Below, piece by piece: positions 1 through 9,127 of a DNA stretch of 64,000 nucleotides. Numbering within the stretch: position 1 is the stretch's first letter; each line of letters starts with the position of its first letter. The notes beneath the pieces were generated by a model. The model did not search any database and was not told the origin of the DNA. It saw only the letters and a program-made list of their open reading frames with translations. Source of the stretch: Colwellia sp. (GTDB lineage Bacteria; Pseudomonadota; Gammaproteobacteria; Enterobacterales; Alteromonadaceae); contig NVWU01000010.1 in assembly GCA_002733765.1 (NCBI GenBank), positions 62,001 through 126,000 of the forward strand, read 5' to 3'. Both the position numbers and the translations under genes were made by a program.

Positions 1-725
1 AGTAGCACACCAATACAAGCAACTAAGCTGGCACAACAGAGCTTAGCCGAAACAATTTTAACGGTACTAACGGGTTGGCATAATAACATTTCTAAAACAT
101 TACGCTCACGTTCGCCAGCACTAGCATCGATAGCCACAGGTAAACCCGACATAAAAGCTGCCATTAATAAATATAAACCAAGCATCATAGAGATAATCAT
201 CGCGTTGGAATTTGGTAGTGAGGTGTCTTGTTCAATAATTTTAACAACTTGCAACAAACGTACATCAATACCGCGTACTAATAAGCGTTTATAACCAATA
301 GCGCGAGCATAGTGAATAATCGTGTTTTTTATTCGTCGAACAGGTGATAAATTGGCCTTTTCGCTATAATCAGCACTGAGGTAAATATCAATCGTTTTAC
401 CGTTTAGCATGTCTTGATTAAAACTTGCTGGAATAGTTAGCGTTAGATTACGTTCATCCCAAATAATTTGCTTATCACTTGGCACATCACTAAATAATAA
501 AATATTTTCATCACCTAATGCCTTAATTAATTTAGGTGAATATTCGGCTCCTGAAACTTTAAGATAAATAGCAGGAGTTTCTACCGCCTCTTTGATCATC
601 ACTTTTGACATAGCAAAAATCATTACTGGTGCCATCACAGCCATCATCATCGCCATCATCATCGCCCGCTTATCTCTAAACGCTTCTTTCAGCTCTTTAG
701 ATAGTAGTGCTTTGAATTGAATCAT
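1..725 (-). CDS. natB: ABC-2 type transporter permease, NatB-like (3' end outside window)
   Basis: Membrane subunit of an ABC exporter of the NatB/ABC-2 type, expected to pair with the ATPase encoded just upstream (856-1626). About 241 codons are visible, reading in from the right; the gene continues past base 1. The N-terminus has a short cytosolic stretch (MIQFKALLSKELKEAFRDKR), then a Met/Ala-rich first membrane segment, a roughly 150-residue extracytoplasmic region, and a second hydrophobic stretch followed by the SAGERER-NVLEMLL segment characteristic of NatB/ABC-2 permeases. The ATG at 723-725 overlaps the TGA of the 40-codon ORF at 722-844, so translation may be coupled. NatB of Bacillus exports sodium, but the substrate here cannot be read from sequence. 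Confidence 0.85.
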   Translation of the reverse strand, partial: MIQFKALLSKELKEAFRDKRAMMMAMMMAVMAPVMIFAMSKVMIKEAVETPAIYLKVSGAEYSPKLIKALGDENILLFSDVPSDKQIIWDERNLTLTIPASFNQDMLNGKTIDIYLSADYSEKANLSPVRRIKNTIIHYARAIGYKRLLVRGIDVRLLQVVKIIEQDTSLPNSNAMIISMMLGLYLLMAAFMSGLPVAIDASAGERERNVLEMLLCQPVSTVKIVSAKLCCASLVACIGVL

Positions 726-844
726 GTTTGCTCTCCTTTATTTGAACAAACCATCATCATCGCGCTAACATCAGATAGCATCGACCATTTATCACGAAAC
801 ACTTCTTTCAGCGCTTTACTAAGTAATGCTTGAAACTGGATCAT
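722..844 (-). pseudogene. 40-codon fossil copy of the permease start, between natA and natB
   Basis: A short open frame begins 11 nt after the natA stop and ends in a TGA that overlaps the natB ATG (ATGA). Its first 19 residues, MIQFQALLSKALKEVFRDK, match the natB start (MIQFKALLSKELKEAFRDK) at all but three positions; it then diverges and stops before any membrane segment. It looks like a tandem partial duplication or the remains of a second permease gene deleted internally. Because it keeps an open frame with stop/start overlap, it may act today as a coupling leader for natB. No other function can be assigned. Confidence 0.7.
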
Positions 845-855
845 GTGAAAAATAA

Positions 856-1626
856 TCATGCGGCGACCCCTTCATCAGAGCCAATAATTTTAACAAAAGC
901 GTCTTCTAAATTAATTTCACCCGCTAGCTCACATAATTCTGTTGGCGTGCCCTGCGCTGCTAACTTGCCGTTGGCAACAATAATGACGCGATCACAAAGC
1001 GCTGCAACTTCTTGCATGACATGCGATGAGAACAAAATACAATGGCCTTTCTCTTTAAAACGAGCAAGGTAATTACGTAATACACGCGTACTCATCACAT
1101 CAAGGCCGCGAGTTGGCTCATCAAGCACAAAATTTTTCGGTTGGTGTACTAGTGCTTGTGCCAAGGTTACCTTCATTCGTTGACCTTGAGAAAAGCCCAA
1201 TGTTTTTCGATGGGCTAATTCAGTCATTTCTAAATCGTTAATCACCGCTTCTATTGCTTGATGTTTAGCATCACCTTGTAAGCCATGAATACTGGCAAAA
1301 TAATCAATTTGCTCATACGCGGTTAAACGCTCATATAAACCAAATTTATCAGGAAATATGCCTAAGCGAGCTCTCGCAGCAAGAGGATTATCAAACACAT
1401 TAATACCATCAATGGTAGCACTGCCCTCATCAGCTTTGAGCAAGCCATAAAGCGTTCGTAAACAGGTGGTTTTTCCAGCACCATTAGGGCCTAAAATACC
1501 CGTTATTTCACCATCGTTAGCCGTAAAAGATAAACCATCAAGGGCTATTACTGGGTTCTCTTTCTTGCCAAAAAAACCTTTTTTTGCGCCACCAAATGAT
1601 TTACGTAAATTAGTCACTTCAATCAT
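856..1626 (-). CDS. natA: ABC transporter ATP-binding protein, NatA-like
   Basis: ATPase of the exporter, 256 residues. Visible motifs: Walker A GPNGAGKTT at 46-54, signature-type FSQGQR at 145-150 (Gln replaces the usual second Gly of LSGGQ, as is common in NatA/CcmA-type ATPases), Walker B NFVLDE at 165-170 followed by a D-loop (GLD), and the switch His in SSHVM at about 202. A short Gly/Lys-rich insertion (residues 11-25) follows the first strand. The start ATG overlaps the last base of the upstream peptidase stop (TAATG), so all three genes are probably one message and translationally coupled. It most likely forms the exporter with the permease at 1-725. Substrate unknown. Confidence 0.9.
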   Translation of the reverse strand: MIEVTNLRKSFGGAKKGFFGKKENPVIALDGLSFTANDGEITGILGPNGAGKTTCLRTLYGLLKADEGSATIDGINVFDNPLAARARLGIFPDKFGLYERLTAYEQIDYFASIHGLQGDAKHQAIEAVINDLEMTELAHRKTLGFSQGQRMKVTLAQALVHQPKNFVLDEPTRGLDVMSTRVLRNYLARFKEKGHCILFSSHVMQEVAALCDRVIIVANGKLAAQGTPTELCELAGEINLEDAFVKIIGSDEGVAA

Positions 1627-3116
1627 TAGTGAATACCTCCTTGTGTTTTACTCAGCTGCTCATAATTCGTTGTGCCGCCATTTAAATTAGTCATAAAAGA
1701 TTCATTAGGCACATCATCTAAACAAGATTCATCTAGTGCTTTTGGCTTAAGTGAGGTTAAAAATTCATTAATAAGGTCGCTCGCACAGGTACTCATCGCA
1801 ACAGTATGCGCTGCATTTTTCACTACAATATGATGATTGTTTGGCAAAGATTTCGCACTATATTCGCCATTACTTGGCGGCGTGACGGGATCTAAATCAC
1901 CAGATAAAATAAGTGTTGGGATATCAGCAGTTACTGGTTTATAAAAGGCATCACTCGGGCGATATTTCGGCCACAAAGGACAAGCCATTTTGAAGCTAAA
2001 GTGACTATCATCACCACCAAAATTGTTATTTGCATCTCGTTCAAAATCACTGCTAGCTATTCTTGGGTAATCTTCGTTACAAGTAATGTTAAATAATAAA
2101 CCAATATAAATACCCTGCCCGCCTTCTGTTTGTGCCACTAAACCGGCCAAAGGCATATAGTTGCCTAAATAAGCTTGATGGATAATCAAAGGCACCAATG
2201 AACGTGTTGTCACCGAATATAATTGACTACGAATTGTCCCTAAAAATTTTGCTTTGCTAATCACAAAGGTTGTCTGTGTTCCTAAACGAGGATGTGCAAT
2301 ATCTACTTGTGCTGGGGCCTTTTCAAGACGTGTTAATAATGTTTGAAATTCTTGTTCAAGCTGAGGAAATGCTTGCTGACAACTTTGCTCTTTTTGGCAG
2401 TTTGTCAATAGTAAATTAAAGGAGCGTGCTGAACTTTGACCAAATAAGCCAATCGGTACTTCTATTGGCCCAACACTGTCTAACACCACACTACGTAATG
2501 ATTCAGGAAACATACGCATATAAACCAGCCCAGCACGTGTGCCATATGAGCCCCCATAAATATTAATTTGTTTATGGCCTAATGCTACGCGCACTGCTTC
2601 AAAATCTCTAATGGCATTTTCTGAATTATATTGGCTGAGATCCCCAGTTAATTTGTCTATGCAATCGTTTATCTCTTGTATAGAAAAATCTTCTGGCGTT
2701 AACGCATAAACATTTTGGTTTGTTGTATCTTCGCATTGTAAAGGATGAGACGCTCCTGTTCCTCGTTGATCGACTAAAATCAAATCACGCGTTTTACGCA
2801 CTTCATAAAATACATTCGTTAAAGCAGATGCTAATTCTGCCGCCGCTTGCCCTGGGCCACCGGCAAGAAACAGTAAAGGCGTTTTATCACCACTATTATC
2901 GATAGCAGGTAATACCACAAAATTTATCGTGATATGAGCACCATCAGCTTTGTTGTAATTTTCGAGTACTGACAATTTTCCGCATTTAACCTGAGATTTA
3001 ATTCCATCTACATGGCAATTTTCTAAGGTAAACTGCTGATTTTGACTATAAGCGTTAACGCTTATCAGTAAAAAAAACAATGAAACCATCATCCCGCTTT
3101 TTATCATTTTATTCAT
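1626..3116 (-). CDS. Secreted alpha/beta-hydrolase, peptidase S33 / TAP-like family
   Basis: 496 residues with an N-terminal signal peptide (hydrophobic 9-22, cleavage near AYS-QN). Serine hydrolase motifs are in order: oxyanion-loop GGPGQ at 86-90, DQRGTG at 116-121, nucleophile elbow GGSYG at 188-192 (Ser190), catalytic Asp in SGDLDPVTPP (Asp409) and catalytic His in AAHTV (His437). The late Asp/His block inside a Cys-containing C-terminal part is typical of TAP-like (tripeptidyl aminopeptidase) relatives of proline iminopeptidase. Several paired Cys suggest a periplasmic or secreted location. It is first gene of an operon with the natAB-like exporter (1-nt overlap), so it may process or inactivate a peptide connected with that exporter; this link is inference from position. 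Confidence 0.85.
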   Translation of the reverse strand: MNKMIKSGMMVSLFFLLISVNAYSQNQQFTLENCHVDGIKSQVKCGKLSVLENYNKADGAHITINFVVLPAIDNSGDKTPLLFLAGGPGQAAAELASALTNVFYEVRKTRDLILVDQRGTGASHPLQCEDTTNQNVYALTPEDFSIQEINDCIDKLTGDLSQYNSENAIRDFEAVRVALGHKQINIYGGSYGTRAGLVYMRMFPESLRSVVLDSVGPIEVPIGLFGQSSARSFNLLLTNCQKEQSCQQAFPQLEQEFQTLLTRLEKAPAQVDIAHPRLGTQTTFVISKAKFLGTIRSQLYSVTTRSLVPLIIHQAYLGNYMPLAGLVAQTEGGQGIYIGLLFNITCNEDYPRIASSDFERDANNNFGGDDSHFSFKMACPLWPKYRPSDAFYKPVTADIPTLILSGDLDPVTPPSNGEYSAKSLPNNHHIVVKNAAHTVAMSTCASDLINEFLTSLKPKALDESCLDDVPNESFMTNLNGGTTNYEQLSKTQGGIH

Positions 3117-3282
3117 CCATTTTGTTTTTATACACGTTTTTACAAAATCTATCGTATTCTATTTTACTTTTTAACCCTTTGGAATGCAGCAATTTGTAAA
3201 TATTTATAAATAGCCATTCACAAACGCCTTAATAAAAGATAAAGTTTAGTTATTACCTCCCCTAAGTAGCAAAGGAATTCTC

Positions 3283-3501
3283 ATGGAAATAAATCAGTGG
3301 GTAGATGAGTTGTTTGAAGTGTTTGACGAAGATAAAGACGGTGTCATTAATCGTTCAGAATTCGTAGAGTTAATTGAAGTATTATTACAGGATAAAGGCC
3401 TTCGCATGTGCGAAACTATATTCAACCGTTTTGATACGAACCATAGTAATTCTATCTCTAAAGATGAATTAAAAGTGATGGTAATAGAATTGGCGTTATA
3501 A
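3283..3501 (+). CDS. Small EF-hand calcium-binding protein
   Basis: 72 residues with two EF-hand loops. Loop 1 at 15-26 follows D-x-D-x-D-G-x-I-N-x-x-E exactly. Loop 2 at 51-62 is D-T-N-H-S-N-S-I-S-K-D-E, also with the expected ligands. No signal peptide, so it is probably cytosolic; a calcium sensor or buffer like the small calmodulin-type proteins of marine proteobacteria. An AAGGA ribosome site lies 6 nt before the ATG. It stands alone, divergent from the peptidase operon, and a modest hairpin follows. The partner protein is unknown. Confidence 0.85.
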   Translation: MEINQWVDELFEVFDEDKDGVINRSEFVELIEVLLQDKGLRMCETIFNRFDTNHSNSISKDELKVMVIELAL

Positions 3502-3527
3502 CTTACCTGCCTAACCTTTCATTTTAT

Positions 3528-3550
3528 GTGGCTCTCTACCTGAGAGCTAC
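3528..3550 (+). terminator. Weak hairpin after the EF-hand gene
   Basis: Stem of GCTCTC (3531-3536) with GAGAGC (3542-3547), extendable by three pairs including one G-T, five-base loop. The T tract is poor (ACACTATTTT). The remainder of 3502-3773 contains no convincing gene. Confidence 0.4.
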
Positions 3551-3773
3551 ACACTATTTTAATATCTTCAATTTGAACTTATCTAAATACCCTCGCCTGT
3601 CCTCGTAACCATGCAAAGGCATTTTTCAATGGGAGAGAAACGCTATAGACACGGGATTGCTTACAGAAAATAGTTATTTCAATTGATATTATTTCATTGT
3701 AAAAATAAATAACGACGTATAAATACGTTTCATTTCCACTGAAATAGAACACTTTATATAATGAGGAGGGATA

Positions 3774-3806
3774 AACAAAAAAACCTAACATCACTGTTAG
3801 GTTTTT
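3774..3806 (-). terminator. Terminator of the minus-strand tRNA-Phe gene
   Basis: Inverted repeat AACCTAACA/TGTTAGGTT with a short loop, followed on the minus strand by a run of seven T. It lies 16 nt beyond the encoded CCA end of tRNA-Phe. Confidence 0.8.
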
Positions 3807-3821
3807 AATGGTATTCATATA

Positions 3822-3897
3822 TGGTGCCCCGACCCGGATTTGAACCAGGGACACGAGGATTTTCAATCCTCTGCTCTACCAACTGAGCTATCGGGGC
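3822..3897 (-). tRNA. tRNA-Phe (GAA), copy 1
   Basis: 76-nt cloverleaf with encoded CCA. Acceptor GCCCCGA pairs with TCGGGGC; the anticodon loop contains GAA in TTGAAAA; the T-arm carries GGTTCAAATCC. Base-for-base identical to the plus-strand copy at 13683-13758. Confidence 0.97.
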
Positions 3898-4012
3898 ATA
3901 GAATCATATTCTTATAAAGAATACTGTTTCAAAGCTCGCGTATCATAGCGATAATTTTATAGGCTAGCAACCGTTTTTTGATACTTTTTAATAGCTTAAC
4001 TAAAATGATTAA

Positions 4013-4336
4013 TTAAAGCTCAAAGTCACCAAAATCTAAATCGTTATCATGAACGACTTTAGGGCTTGTCGGTGGGTCTAATAATGAAGGTTGTTCCGGT
4101 TCATCTGTCATGTCCAATAAATTTATGTCTTCAACTACTTTTTGCTGATTTTTATTCTGTTGGCGTTTTTTTCTTTGTATACAGCGCTTAATTACTTTTT
4201 GCTTGTTATCATTATCAAGGTTAATCCAATCCTGCCTTTCGTCACGCGTGCGCATACAGCCAAGACAGTAGCCTTTAACATTTGACTCACATATCCCGAC
4301 ACAAGGGCTTGGAACATCAAAAAACTCTAACTGCAC
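4013..4336 (-). CDS. DUF1289 domain protein
   Basis: 107 residues. The N-terminal DUF1289 motif has four Cys (C12, C16, C24, C27) in PCVGICESNVKGYCLGC, followed by a conserved R-T-x-D-E-R and W. This is typical of the short Cys-rich DUF1289 proteins, which are suspected metal or Fe-S binders without a settled function. A basic linker (RKKRQQNKNQQ) and an acidic, Pro-rich tail of about 40 residues follow; the tail is longer than in most family members. It is single and convergent with nothing; tRNA-Phe lies downstream on the same strand and sulP upstream. Confidence 0.85.
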   Translation of the reverse strand: MQLEFFDVPSPCVGICESNVKGYCLGCMRTRDERQDWINLDNDNKQKVIKRCIQRKKRQQNKNQQKVVEDINLLDMTDEPEQPSLLDPPTSPKVVHDNDLDFGDFEL

Positions 4337-4360
4337 TTACACTAACCACCGTTAAATAAA

Positions 4361-4400
4361 AATGCGCTGTAAGCTACAGTATAACTTATCAGCGCACTAT
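4361..4400 (-). terminator. Probable terminator of the SulP gene
   Basis: Stem TGCGCTG/CAGCGCA with a long, partly self-paired loop. On the minus strand the stem runs into CATTTTTATTT. It sits between sulP and the DUF1289 gene. Confidence 0.55.
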
Positions 4401-4420
4401 TTTTATATCGACACTACAAT

Positions 4421-5977
4421 TTAAGCTAGTTTATCAGAAGCAATATGGTAATCAGGATCCTCAATTACATTGACTTCGACTAAGTCACCCGCTTTTTGAA
4501 GCAGCTGTTTACATTCATTGTTTAAGTGTTTTAAATGTAAGGTTTTACCTTGAGCTAAATAACGTTCAGCTAACGTATCAATCGCTTCAATAGCGGAATG
4601 ATCTGCAACACGAGAGCGTTTAAACTCAATAATGATATCGTTACTGTCTTTTTCAATATCAAATTGCTCTAAAAAGGTAGAGACAGAGCCAAAGAAAATG
4701 GGTCCTGTTACTTCATATACGGTAGAGCCATTTTCATCTGTGCTACGACTCACAATAATATGCTTTGCATGTTCCCAAGCAAAAACTAACGCAGACACAA
4801 TCACACCAACAATAACCGCAATAGCTAAATCAGTAGCAACCGTAACACCTGAAACTAAAATAATAACAAAGGCATCCGCTTTTGGCACTTTACTCAAAAT
4901 ACGAAAGCTTGACCATTCAAAGGTGCCAATAACCACAATAAACATTACACCAACTAATGCTGCTAGCGGGATCATTTCAATTAAACCAGAAGCAAATAAA
5001 ATAAAACCCAGTAATGCTAAAGCAGCAGTAATACCAGATGCTCTACCTCGACCACCAGAATTAACATTAATCATCGATTGACCAATCATGGCACAACCAC
5101 CCATGCCACCGAAAAATCCTGTCACAGTATTTGCTGCGCCTTGAGCAATACACTCTTTGTTGCCTCGACCTCGTGTGCCTGTAAGTTCATCAATCAACGT
5201 TAATGTTAATAGCGACTCAATTAAACCAATGGCAGCCAATACCAAAGCAAAAGGAAAAATAATTTTTAGTGTTTCCAATGAAAATGGAACATTAGGGATA
5301 GAAAACTGCGGCAAACCACCCGCAATAGATGCTGCAGGGTCATTTGTCATATCACGAAGAAAATCAACAACGGTACGAGTATCAAGCCCTAAGCTATGCA
5401 CTAATACCGTAACAACAACAATAGCAACTAATGATGACGGTATTGCTTTAGTTAATTTGGGTAAATAATGAATAATAGCCATGGTTAATAAAATAAGTCC
5501 CGCCATGATCATCATCGGTGAAGTTTGTAACCATTCAAGTTCACCAGCACTATTGGTCACTTTAAATTGACCTAACTGTGCTAAGAAAATAACAATCGCT
5601 AAACCATTTACAAAACCTAACATCACAGGATGGGGTACTAAACGAATAAATTTACCAAGTTTCAATAGCCCTGCTATTATTTGCAATATACCTGTCAGCA
5701 CCACAGTTGCAAATAAGTACTCCACACCATATATAGCAACCAAACTCACCATAACCACAGCCATGGCGCCTGTTGCACCAGAAATCATCCCCGGACGACC
5801 ACCAAAAATAGCGGTAATTAAACCCACCATAAAAGCAGCATATAAACCGACTAATGGCTCAACACCTGCAACAAAAGCAAAAGCTACGGCTTCAGGCACT
5901 AAAGCTAAAGCAACAGTTAAGCCCGACAGCACATCATTTTTCAGGTTAGACACCTTACTCGCGTGTAATTCAAACAT
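4421..5977 (-). CDS. SulP family anion transporter with STAS domain
   Basis: Inner-membrane SLC26/SulP transporter, 518 residues from the preferred start. The core has about 12 hydrophobic segments, starting with the family hallmark [15 protein letters not shown], then a conserved [15 protein letters not shown] segment. The C-terminal 110 or so residues form a STAS domain with a long strand-helix pattern. The substrate may be sulfate, bicarbonate or another anion; sequence alone does not decide. The ATG at 5975-5977 (MFELHASK) was chosen because a GAGATA ribosome site precedes it. An upstream in-frame ATG at 6025 would add 16 residues but has no ribosome site. Single gene with its own terminator. 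Confidence 0.88.
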   Translation of the reverse strand: MFELHASKVSNLKNDVLSGLTVALALVPEAVAFAFVAGVEPLVGLYAAFMVGLITAIFGGRPGMISGATGAMAVVMVSLVAIYGVEYLFATVVLTGILQIIAGLLKLGKFIRLVPHPVMLGFVNGLAIVIFLAQLGQFKVTNSAGELEWLQTSPMMIMAGLILLTMAIIHYLPKLTKAIPSSLVAIVVVTVLVHSLGLDTRTVVDFLRDMTNDPAASIAGGLPQFSIPNVPFSLETLKIIFPFALVLAAIGLIESLLTLTLIDELTGTRGRGNKECIAQGAANTVTGFFGGMGGCAMIGQSMINVNSGGRGRASGITAALALLGFILFASGLIEMIPLAALVGVMFIVVIGTFEWSSFRILSKVPKADAFVIILVSGVTVATDLAIAVIVGVIVSALVFAWEHAKHIIVSRSTDENGSTVYEVTGPIFFGSVSTFLEQFDIEKDSNDIIIEFKRSRVADHSAIEAIDTLAERYLAQGKTLHLKHLNNECKQLLQKAGDLVEVNVIEDPDYHIASDKLA

Positions 5978-6025
5978 TTTTATCTCATTGATTATATTAT
6001 TGCGATGTATCGGTAATAAATACAT

Positions 6026-6382
6026 GCGCGAAGTTAGCTGCTAATGGCCAACTGAGTATCGGCGACTATTAGGAAACATAGGGATTTTAGAGGGCCGAAA
6101 TACTATAGATTTTATCAATAAAAGTCAATGTTTGTAGGTTTTTTCAACAAAATAAAAATGCTAATTTTTTCGATTAAGAGACTTTATCCGCTAGCAACTT
6201 TTTTGTATTAATTTTTACCGTAAATTCGGACTGTAATTTTAGACTAGCTTGGATATATACCCGTTTCACTTAAAAATACATGATTCAAATGAAACGGCTA
6301 TAAATAAATAGGAAAAAGTTATGTTTCTAAAATAGAATTTACGTTATATGATGATTTCAGCCAGTTCTACCAAGGTAAATTT
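6026..6382. other. Intergenic region with a short inverted repeat
   Basis: Divergent promoter region for sulP and the DUF4136 gene, very AT-rich. An 8-bp perfect inverted repeat, CCGTTTCA (6261-6268) and TGAAACGG (6290-6297), follows a TATACCC start at 6255. Its left part resembles the ends of the D-type repeats described at 34564, 49308 and 51099, so it may be a relic end. No gene seen. Confidence 0.5.
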
Positions 6383-6964
6383 ATGAAAAAATTAATCACA
6401 CTATTTATTTTATTTAGCCTGTTAAGTGCTTGTAGTAATAAGCCGACAAGTCACATTGATTTTAATCCAGAAACAAACTTTCAATTATTTAACAGCTATC
6501 AATTTAGTACTCAAATGAATAATTCGGTTGATACCAACCCTATAATGATAAATCGAATACAAGGTGCGGTTGAAAATGTTTTAGCCAGTAACGGCTTAAA
6601 CAAACTAACTTTTATTGACATAAATAGTGCTGATTTAACCATTTATGTTACTTTTAGCCAACAAGAAAAAGAAAATAACTCTTCATTTAGTATTGGTTTA
6701 GGTACATCAAGAATAGGCAGTAATTCCAGCGGCAGTATTGGCGTTAGTACTAGCGTACCAATAAATAGCAAAGCCGACATAATAACGACAATAGTGATTG
6801 ATATAAGTGATGCAAATAATGCCATTTGGCACGGTAGCGACAGTTATCAAGCCAGTGGTGATTTATCAATGGAAGAAAAAGACAAAGCAGTAATAACCAC
6901 AGTTAATCGTTTACTGGCAAATTTTCCGCCTCAATCGGCAGTAATAGTGAATGATAAGCAATAA
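6383..6964 (+). CDS. DUF4136 family lipoprotein
   Basis: 193 residues. Lipoprotein signal: hydrophobic 3-14 and lipobox LSAC with Cys17, so the mature protein is probably anchored in the outer membrane (Ser at +2). The body fits the DUF4136 pattern: an early F-x-x-Y-x-F segment (FNSYQFS), a stretch on A-D-L-x-I-Y-V-T-F, a Gly/Ser-rich loop around 105-125, a hydrophobic strand ending in W-x-G, and a final helix with LLANFPP. Function of the family is unknown. It is followed by ogt on the same strand after a 62-nt gap with its own ribosome site, so co-transcription is possible. Confidence 0.8.
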   Translation: MKKLITLFILFSLLSACSNKPTSHIDFNPETNFQLFNSYQFSTQMNNSVDTNPIMINRIQGAVENVLASNGLNKLTFIDINSADLTIYVTFSQQEKENNSSFSIGLGTSRIGSNSSGSIGVSTSVPINSKADIITTIVIDISDANNAIWHGSDSYQASGDLSMEEKDKAVITTVNRLLANFPPQSAVIVNDKQ

Positions 6965-7026
6965 AGCTGACATGAATTAAACACGACAAAATAATGTCAT
7001 TATCTTAGGAACTGTTGAGGATCATC

Positions 7027-7536
7027 ATGTATTACACTTATTATCAATCGCCTTTGGGTGACATTGCCTTAACAGCGAATGATCAAGGTTTAACAACGTT
7101 AACCTTTATTGCAGGTAAAAACGGTACTAGTAAAGAATTTAAAGATAGCGCAACATCACTAATCCCTGAAGGTTATCAAGAAAATCCCGAAAAATTTACG
7201 CAAGTGTGTCAACAATTAACCGAATACTTTACCGGTGAGCGGAAAAAATTTGATCTTCCATTAGCGGCAAGCGGTACACCTTTTCAACAAAAAGTGTGGC
7301 GCGCTTTGTGCGAAATAAAACAAGGAGAAACTAAAACCTATGCTTGGCTAGCCAAAAAAATTAGCAATGAAAAAGCAGTGAGAGCTGTTGGTAGTGCCAA
7401 TGGAGCCAACCCTATTGCGCTAATTGTACCTTGTCATCGCGTAATAGGCAGTAATGGAAAGCTAACAGGCTATGCTGGAGGATTAGCATTAAAAGCTAAG
7501 CTATTAATGCACGAAGGCGCTTTATTTAAACCCTAA
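7027..7536 (+). CDS. ogt: Methylated-DNA--protein-cysteine methyltransferase (Ogt type)
   Basis: Suicide repair enzyme that transfers the alkyl group of O6-alkylguanine to its own Cys. 169 residues. The active site PCHRV lies at 135-139 (Cys136), followed by GSNGKLTGYAGGL, and the helix-turn-helix with the conserved Arg finger (AVRAVGSANG, 117-126) precedes it. The N-terminal domain is short, as in Ogt rather than Ada. The ATG at 7027 was chosen because GAGG sits 7 nt upstream; a TTG four codons earlier overlaps that ribosome site. Confidence 0.93.
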   Translation: MYYTYYQSPLGDIALTANDQGLTTLTFIAGKNGTSKEFKDSATSLIPEGYQENPEKFTQVCQQLTEYFTGERKKFDLPLAASGTPFQQKVWRALCEIKQGETKTYAWLAKKISNEKAVRAVGSANGANPIALIVPCHRVIGSNGKLTGYAGGLALKAKLLMHEGALFKP

Positions 7537-7614
7537 AGCAGCCTTAAATAAAATGGTAAGTCACAAGCTGCTGCCATTATTTTAATTAGGATCTGTTGAG
7601 CTTTTGATTTGCAG

Positions 7615-8661
7615 TTAATATTGTGTCGCTTCTACCTGCCAATAAACGGTCTTAACTTCACCGTTTCTTAAAAAAGTAAACGATATTTCATCACCTTTTT
7701 TAACATCCGCCATACGCTGTTTAATTTTAATCGCTGATTCTACATCGGTAATTTTATGACCATTAATTGCCAATAAAATATCACCGCCAAGCAATATAGA
7801 GGTATGACCAATAGTGACATTGATATTACCGCCTTTAAAACCCAATTTGTCCGCTAAAGTGCGTGGCACTACATGTTGAATTAACATGCCATGTCCTGCC
7901 GCGTTGTTTAACGCATACGATTGTTTCTTGTTTAATAAAAAAGGAATAAAACCAGAAAACGTACCGGGATCACTGTCCATAATGTCACGAATAGTATCAA
8001 CAGACACAACAAACCCTAAGCCATTGCTACCACCACTTTTTGATAAAATATGGCTAACAATACCAATAATTTCACCCTTGGCATTAAACATTGGCCCACC
8101 TGAATTACCGACATTAATTGACGCATCAGTTTGTAATAATCGAGGGGTAATATCAGTTACTGGTATTTTTTTACTCTCTCGAATTCCACTTAAATAACCA
8201 ACAGACAAACTATGGCTCACACCATAAGGAGCACCAATAACCATCACTTGCTCACCAATTTGATAATCACCCGATTTAGCTAAAGCCAATGGCTCTATAT
8301 TTTCAGGGACATCTAGCGCTTGGATCATAGCAAGATCAATCATAGATTCTACCCACACAACATGACCACTTGTTTTACTTCCATCGGCAAAAATCACTTC
8401 AATAGACGTTGCTTTATCAACAACATGGGCAGCCGTTAAAATACGGCCTTGTTTGTTGATCAATGCACCCGAGCCTAAAGAGCCAGCAACACTTGCTTTA
8501 TAAATTTCTTGCCCTGGTTTTGGACCTGCTATCGCTTTAACATGTAATTCAACAACAGCAGGGTTAACAGACTTGTATAGTTTTTGAATAGTATTGTCTG
8601 CACTCGCGCAAGAAGTAATAAAACTTAAGCTAACAAGAACTAATAATCGTAAGATAATCAT
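7615..8661 (-). CDS. Trypsin-like serine protease with PDZ domain (HtrA/Deg-like)
   Basis: 348 residues with an export signal (hydrophobic 2-16; Cys18 in ITSC could be lipidated). Complete catalytic triad: His79 in TAAHV, Asp109 in IDLAM, Ser187 in GNSGGPM. A single PDZ-like domain follows at about 250-345 (GGDILLAINGHKI). It is shorter than DegP, which has two PDZ domains, and nearer DegS in layout, but the N-terminal end looks like a cleaved or lipid signal rather than a membrane anchor. Likely envelope quality control or stress sensing. The next plus-strand gene is divergent. Confidence 0.85.
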   Translation of the reverse strand: MIILRLLVLVSLSFITSCASADNTIQKLYKSVNPAVVELHVKAIAGPKPGQEIYKASVAGSLGSGALINKQGRILTAAHVVDKATSIEVIFADGSKTSGHVVWVESMIDLAMIQALDVPENIEPLALAKSGDYQIGEQVMVIGAPYGVSHSLSVGYLSGIRESKKIPVTDITPRLLQTDASINVGNSGGPMFNAKGEIIGIVSHILSKSGGSNGLGFVVSVDTIRDIMDSDPGTFSGFIPFLLNKKQSYALNNAAGHGMLIQHVVPRTLADKLGFKGGNINVTIGHTSILLGGDILLAINGHKITDVESAIKIKQRMADVKKGDEISFTFLRNGEVKTVYWQVEATQY

Positions 8662-8785
8662 AAATAGTGAAAAATCCTTTTATATAAAATATTTGGCTAG
8701 TTTACCGAATACTAATGAATTAATCAGATGTTTAGCCGATGAAATTGTTACTATACTAAGTGAATATGCTTCTCAGGATAAATAA

Positions 8786-9127
8786 ATGCAAATTATAGCA
8801 CTACTCGCTTTAGCTTCATTAATGTGGCTAATTTGGCAGTTAGTTAAAGCCAAACGTTTTACCCGCTTTAAACAAAAAATAGAAGATGAATTAAAAGATA
8901 AAGTTATCGCCAGTATTAAAGAAGAGTTAAATAACAATCGCAGTAAAGCATTCCCTAATAATGAATGTCATCAAACAGCAACATTATTTTATTGGTGCCA
9001 ATATAAAAGCCGCATATTGCATGCGGCTTTACAAAGAGAGATCATCACAGAACAATGGTTAAAAGATTCAGGTAATTTACGTAATGCCCAACATTTATTT
9101 CATGTTGAAAGACAGTATTTACACTAA
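8786..9127 (+). CDS. Hypothetical membrane-anchored protein
   Basis: 113 residues, not recognised. One N-terminal hydrophobic helix (about 2-18, IIALLALASLMWLIWQLV), then a basic charged helix rich in Lys/Glu (20-55), then a region with a Cys pair and several aromatic residues (NECHQTATLFYWCQYKS) and a C-terminal helix. AGGA lies 6 nt before the ATG, which supports this start. It reads divergently from the protease and lies upstream of the convergent trmB. Possibly an inner-membrane protein with a cytosolic tail; no function can be given. Confidence 0.65.
   Translation: MQIIALLALASLMWLIWQLVKAKRFTRFKQKIEDELKDKVIASIKEELNNNRSKAFPNNECHQTATLFYWCQYKSRILHAALQREIITEQWLKDSGNLRNAQHLFHVERQYLH

Noticed and set aside
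3774..3806. Possible small CRISPR-like or palindromic repeat
   Set aside because: It is a single hairpin with a T run, explained as the tRNA-Phe terminator; no array of spaced repeats exists in the window.
3579..3866. Minus-strand 95-codon frame over the tRNA-Phe gene
   Set aside because: It covers the tRNA and its terminator and has no family signs; a chance frame.
4632..5081. Long plus-strand frames opposite sulP (also 5157-5468 and 5763-6044)
   Set aside because: Antisense to a well-supported transporter; typical shadows of codon bias.
8594..8785. 63-codon frame ending just before the hypothetical gene at 8786
   Set aside because: TTG start inside the protease gene, no ribosome site and no internal Met.
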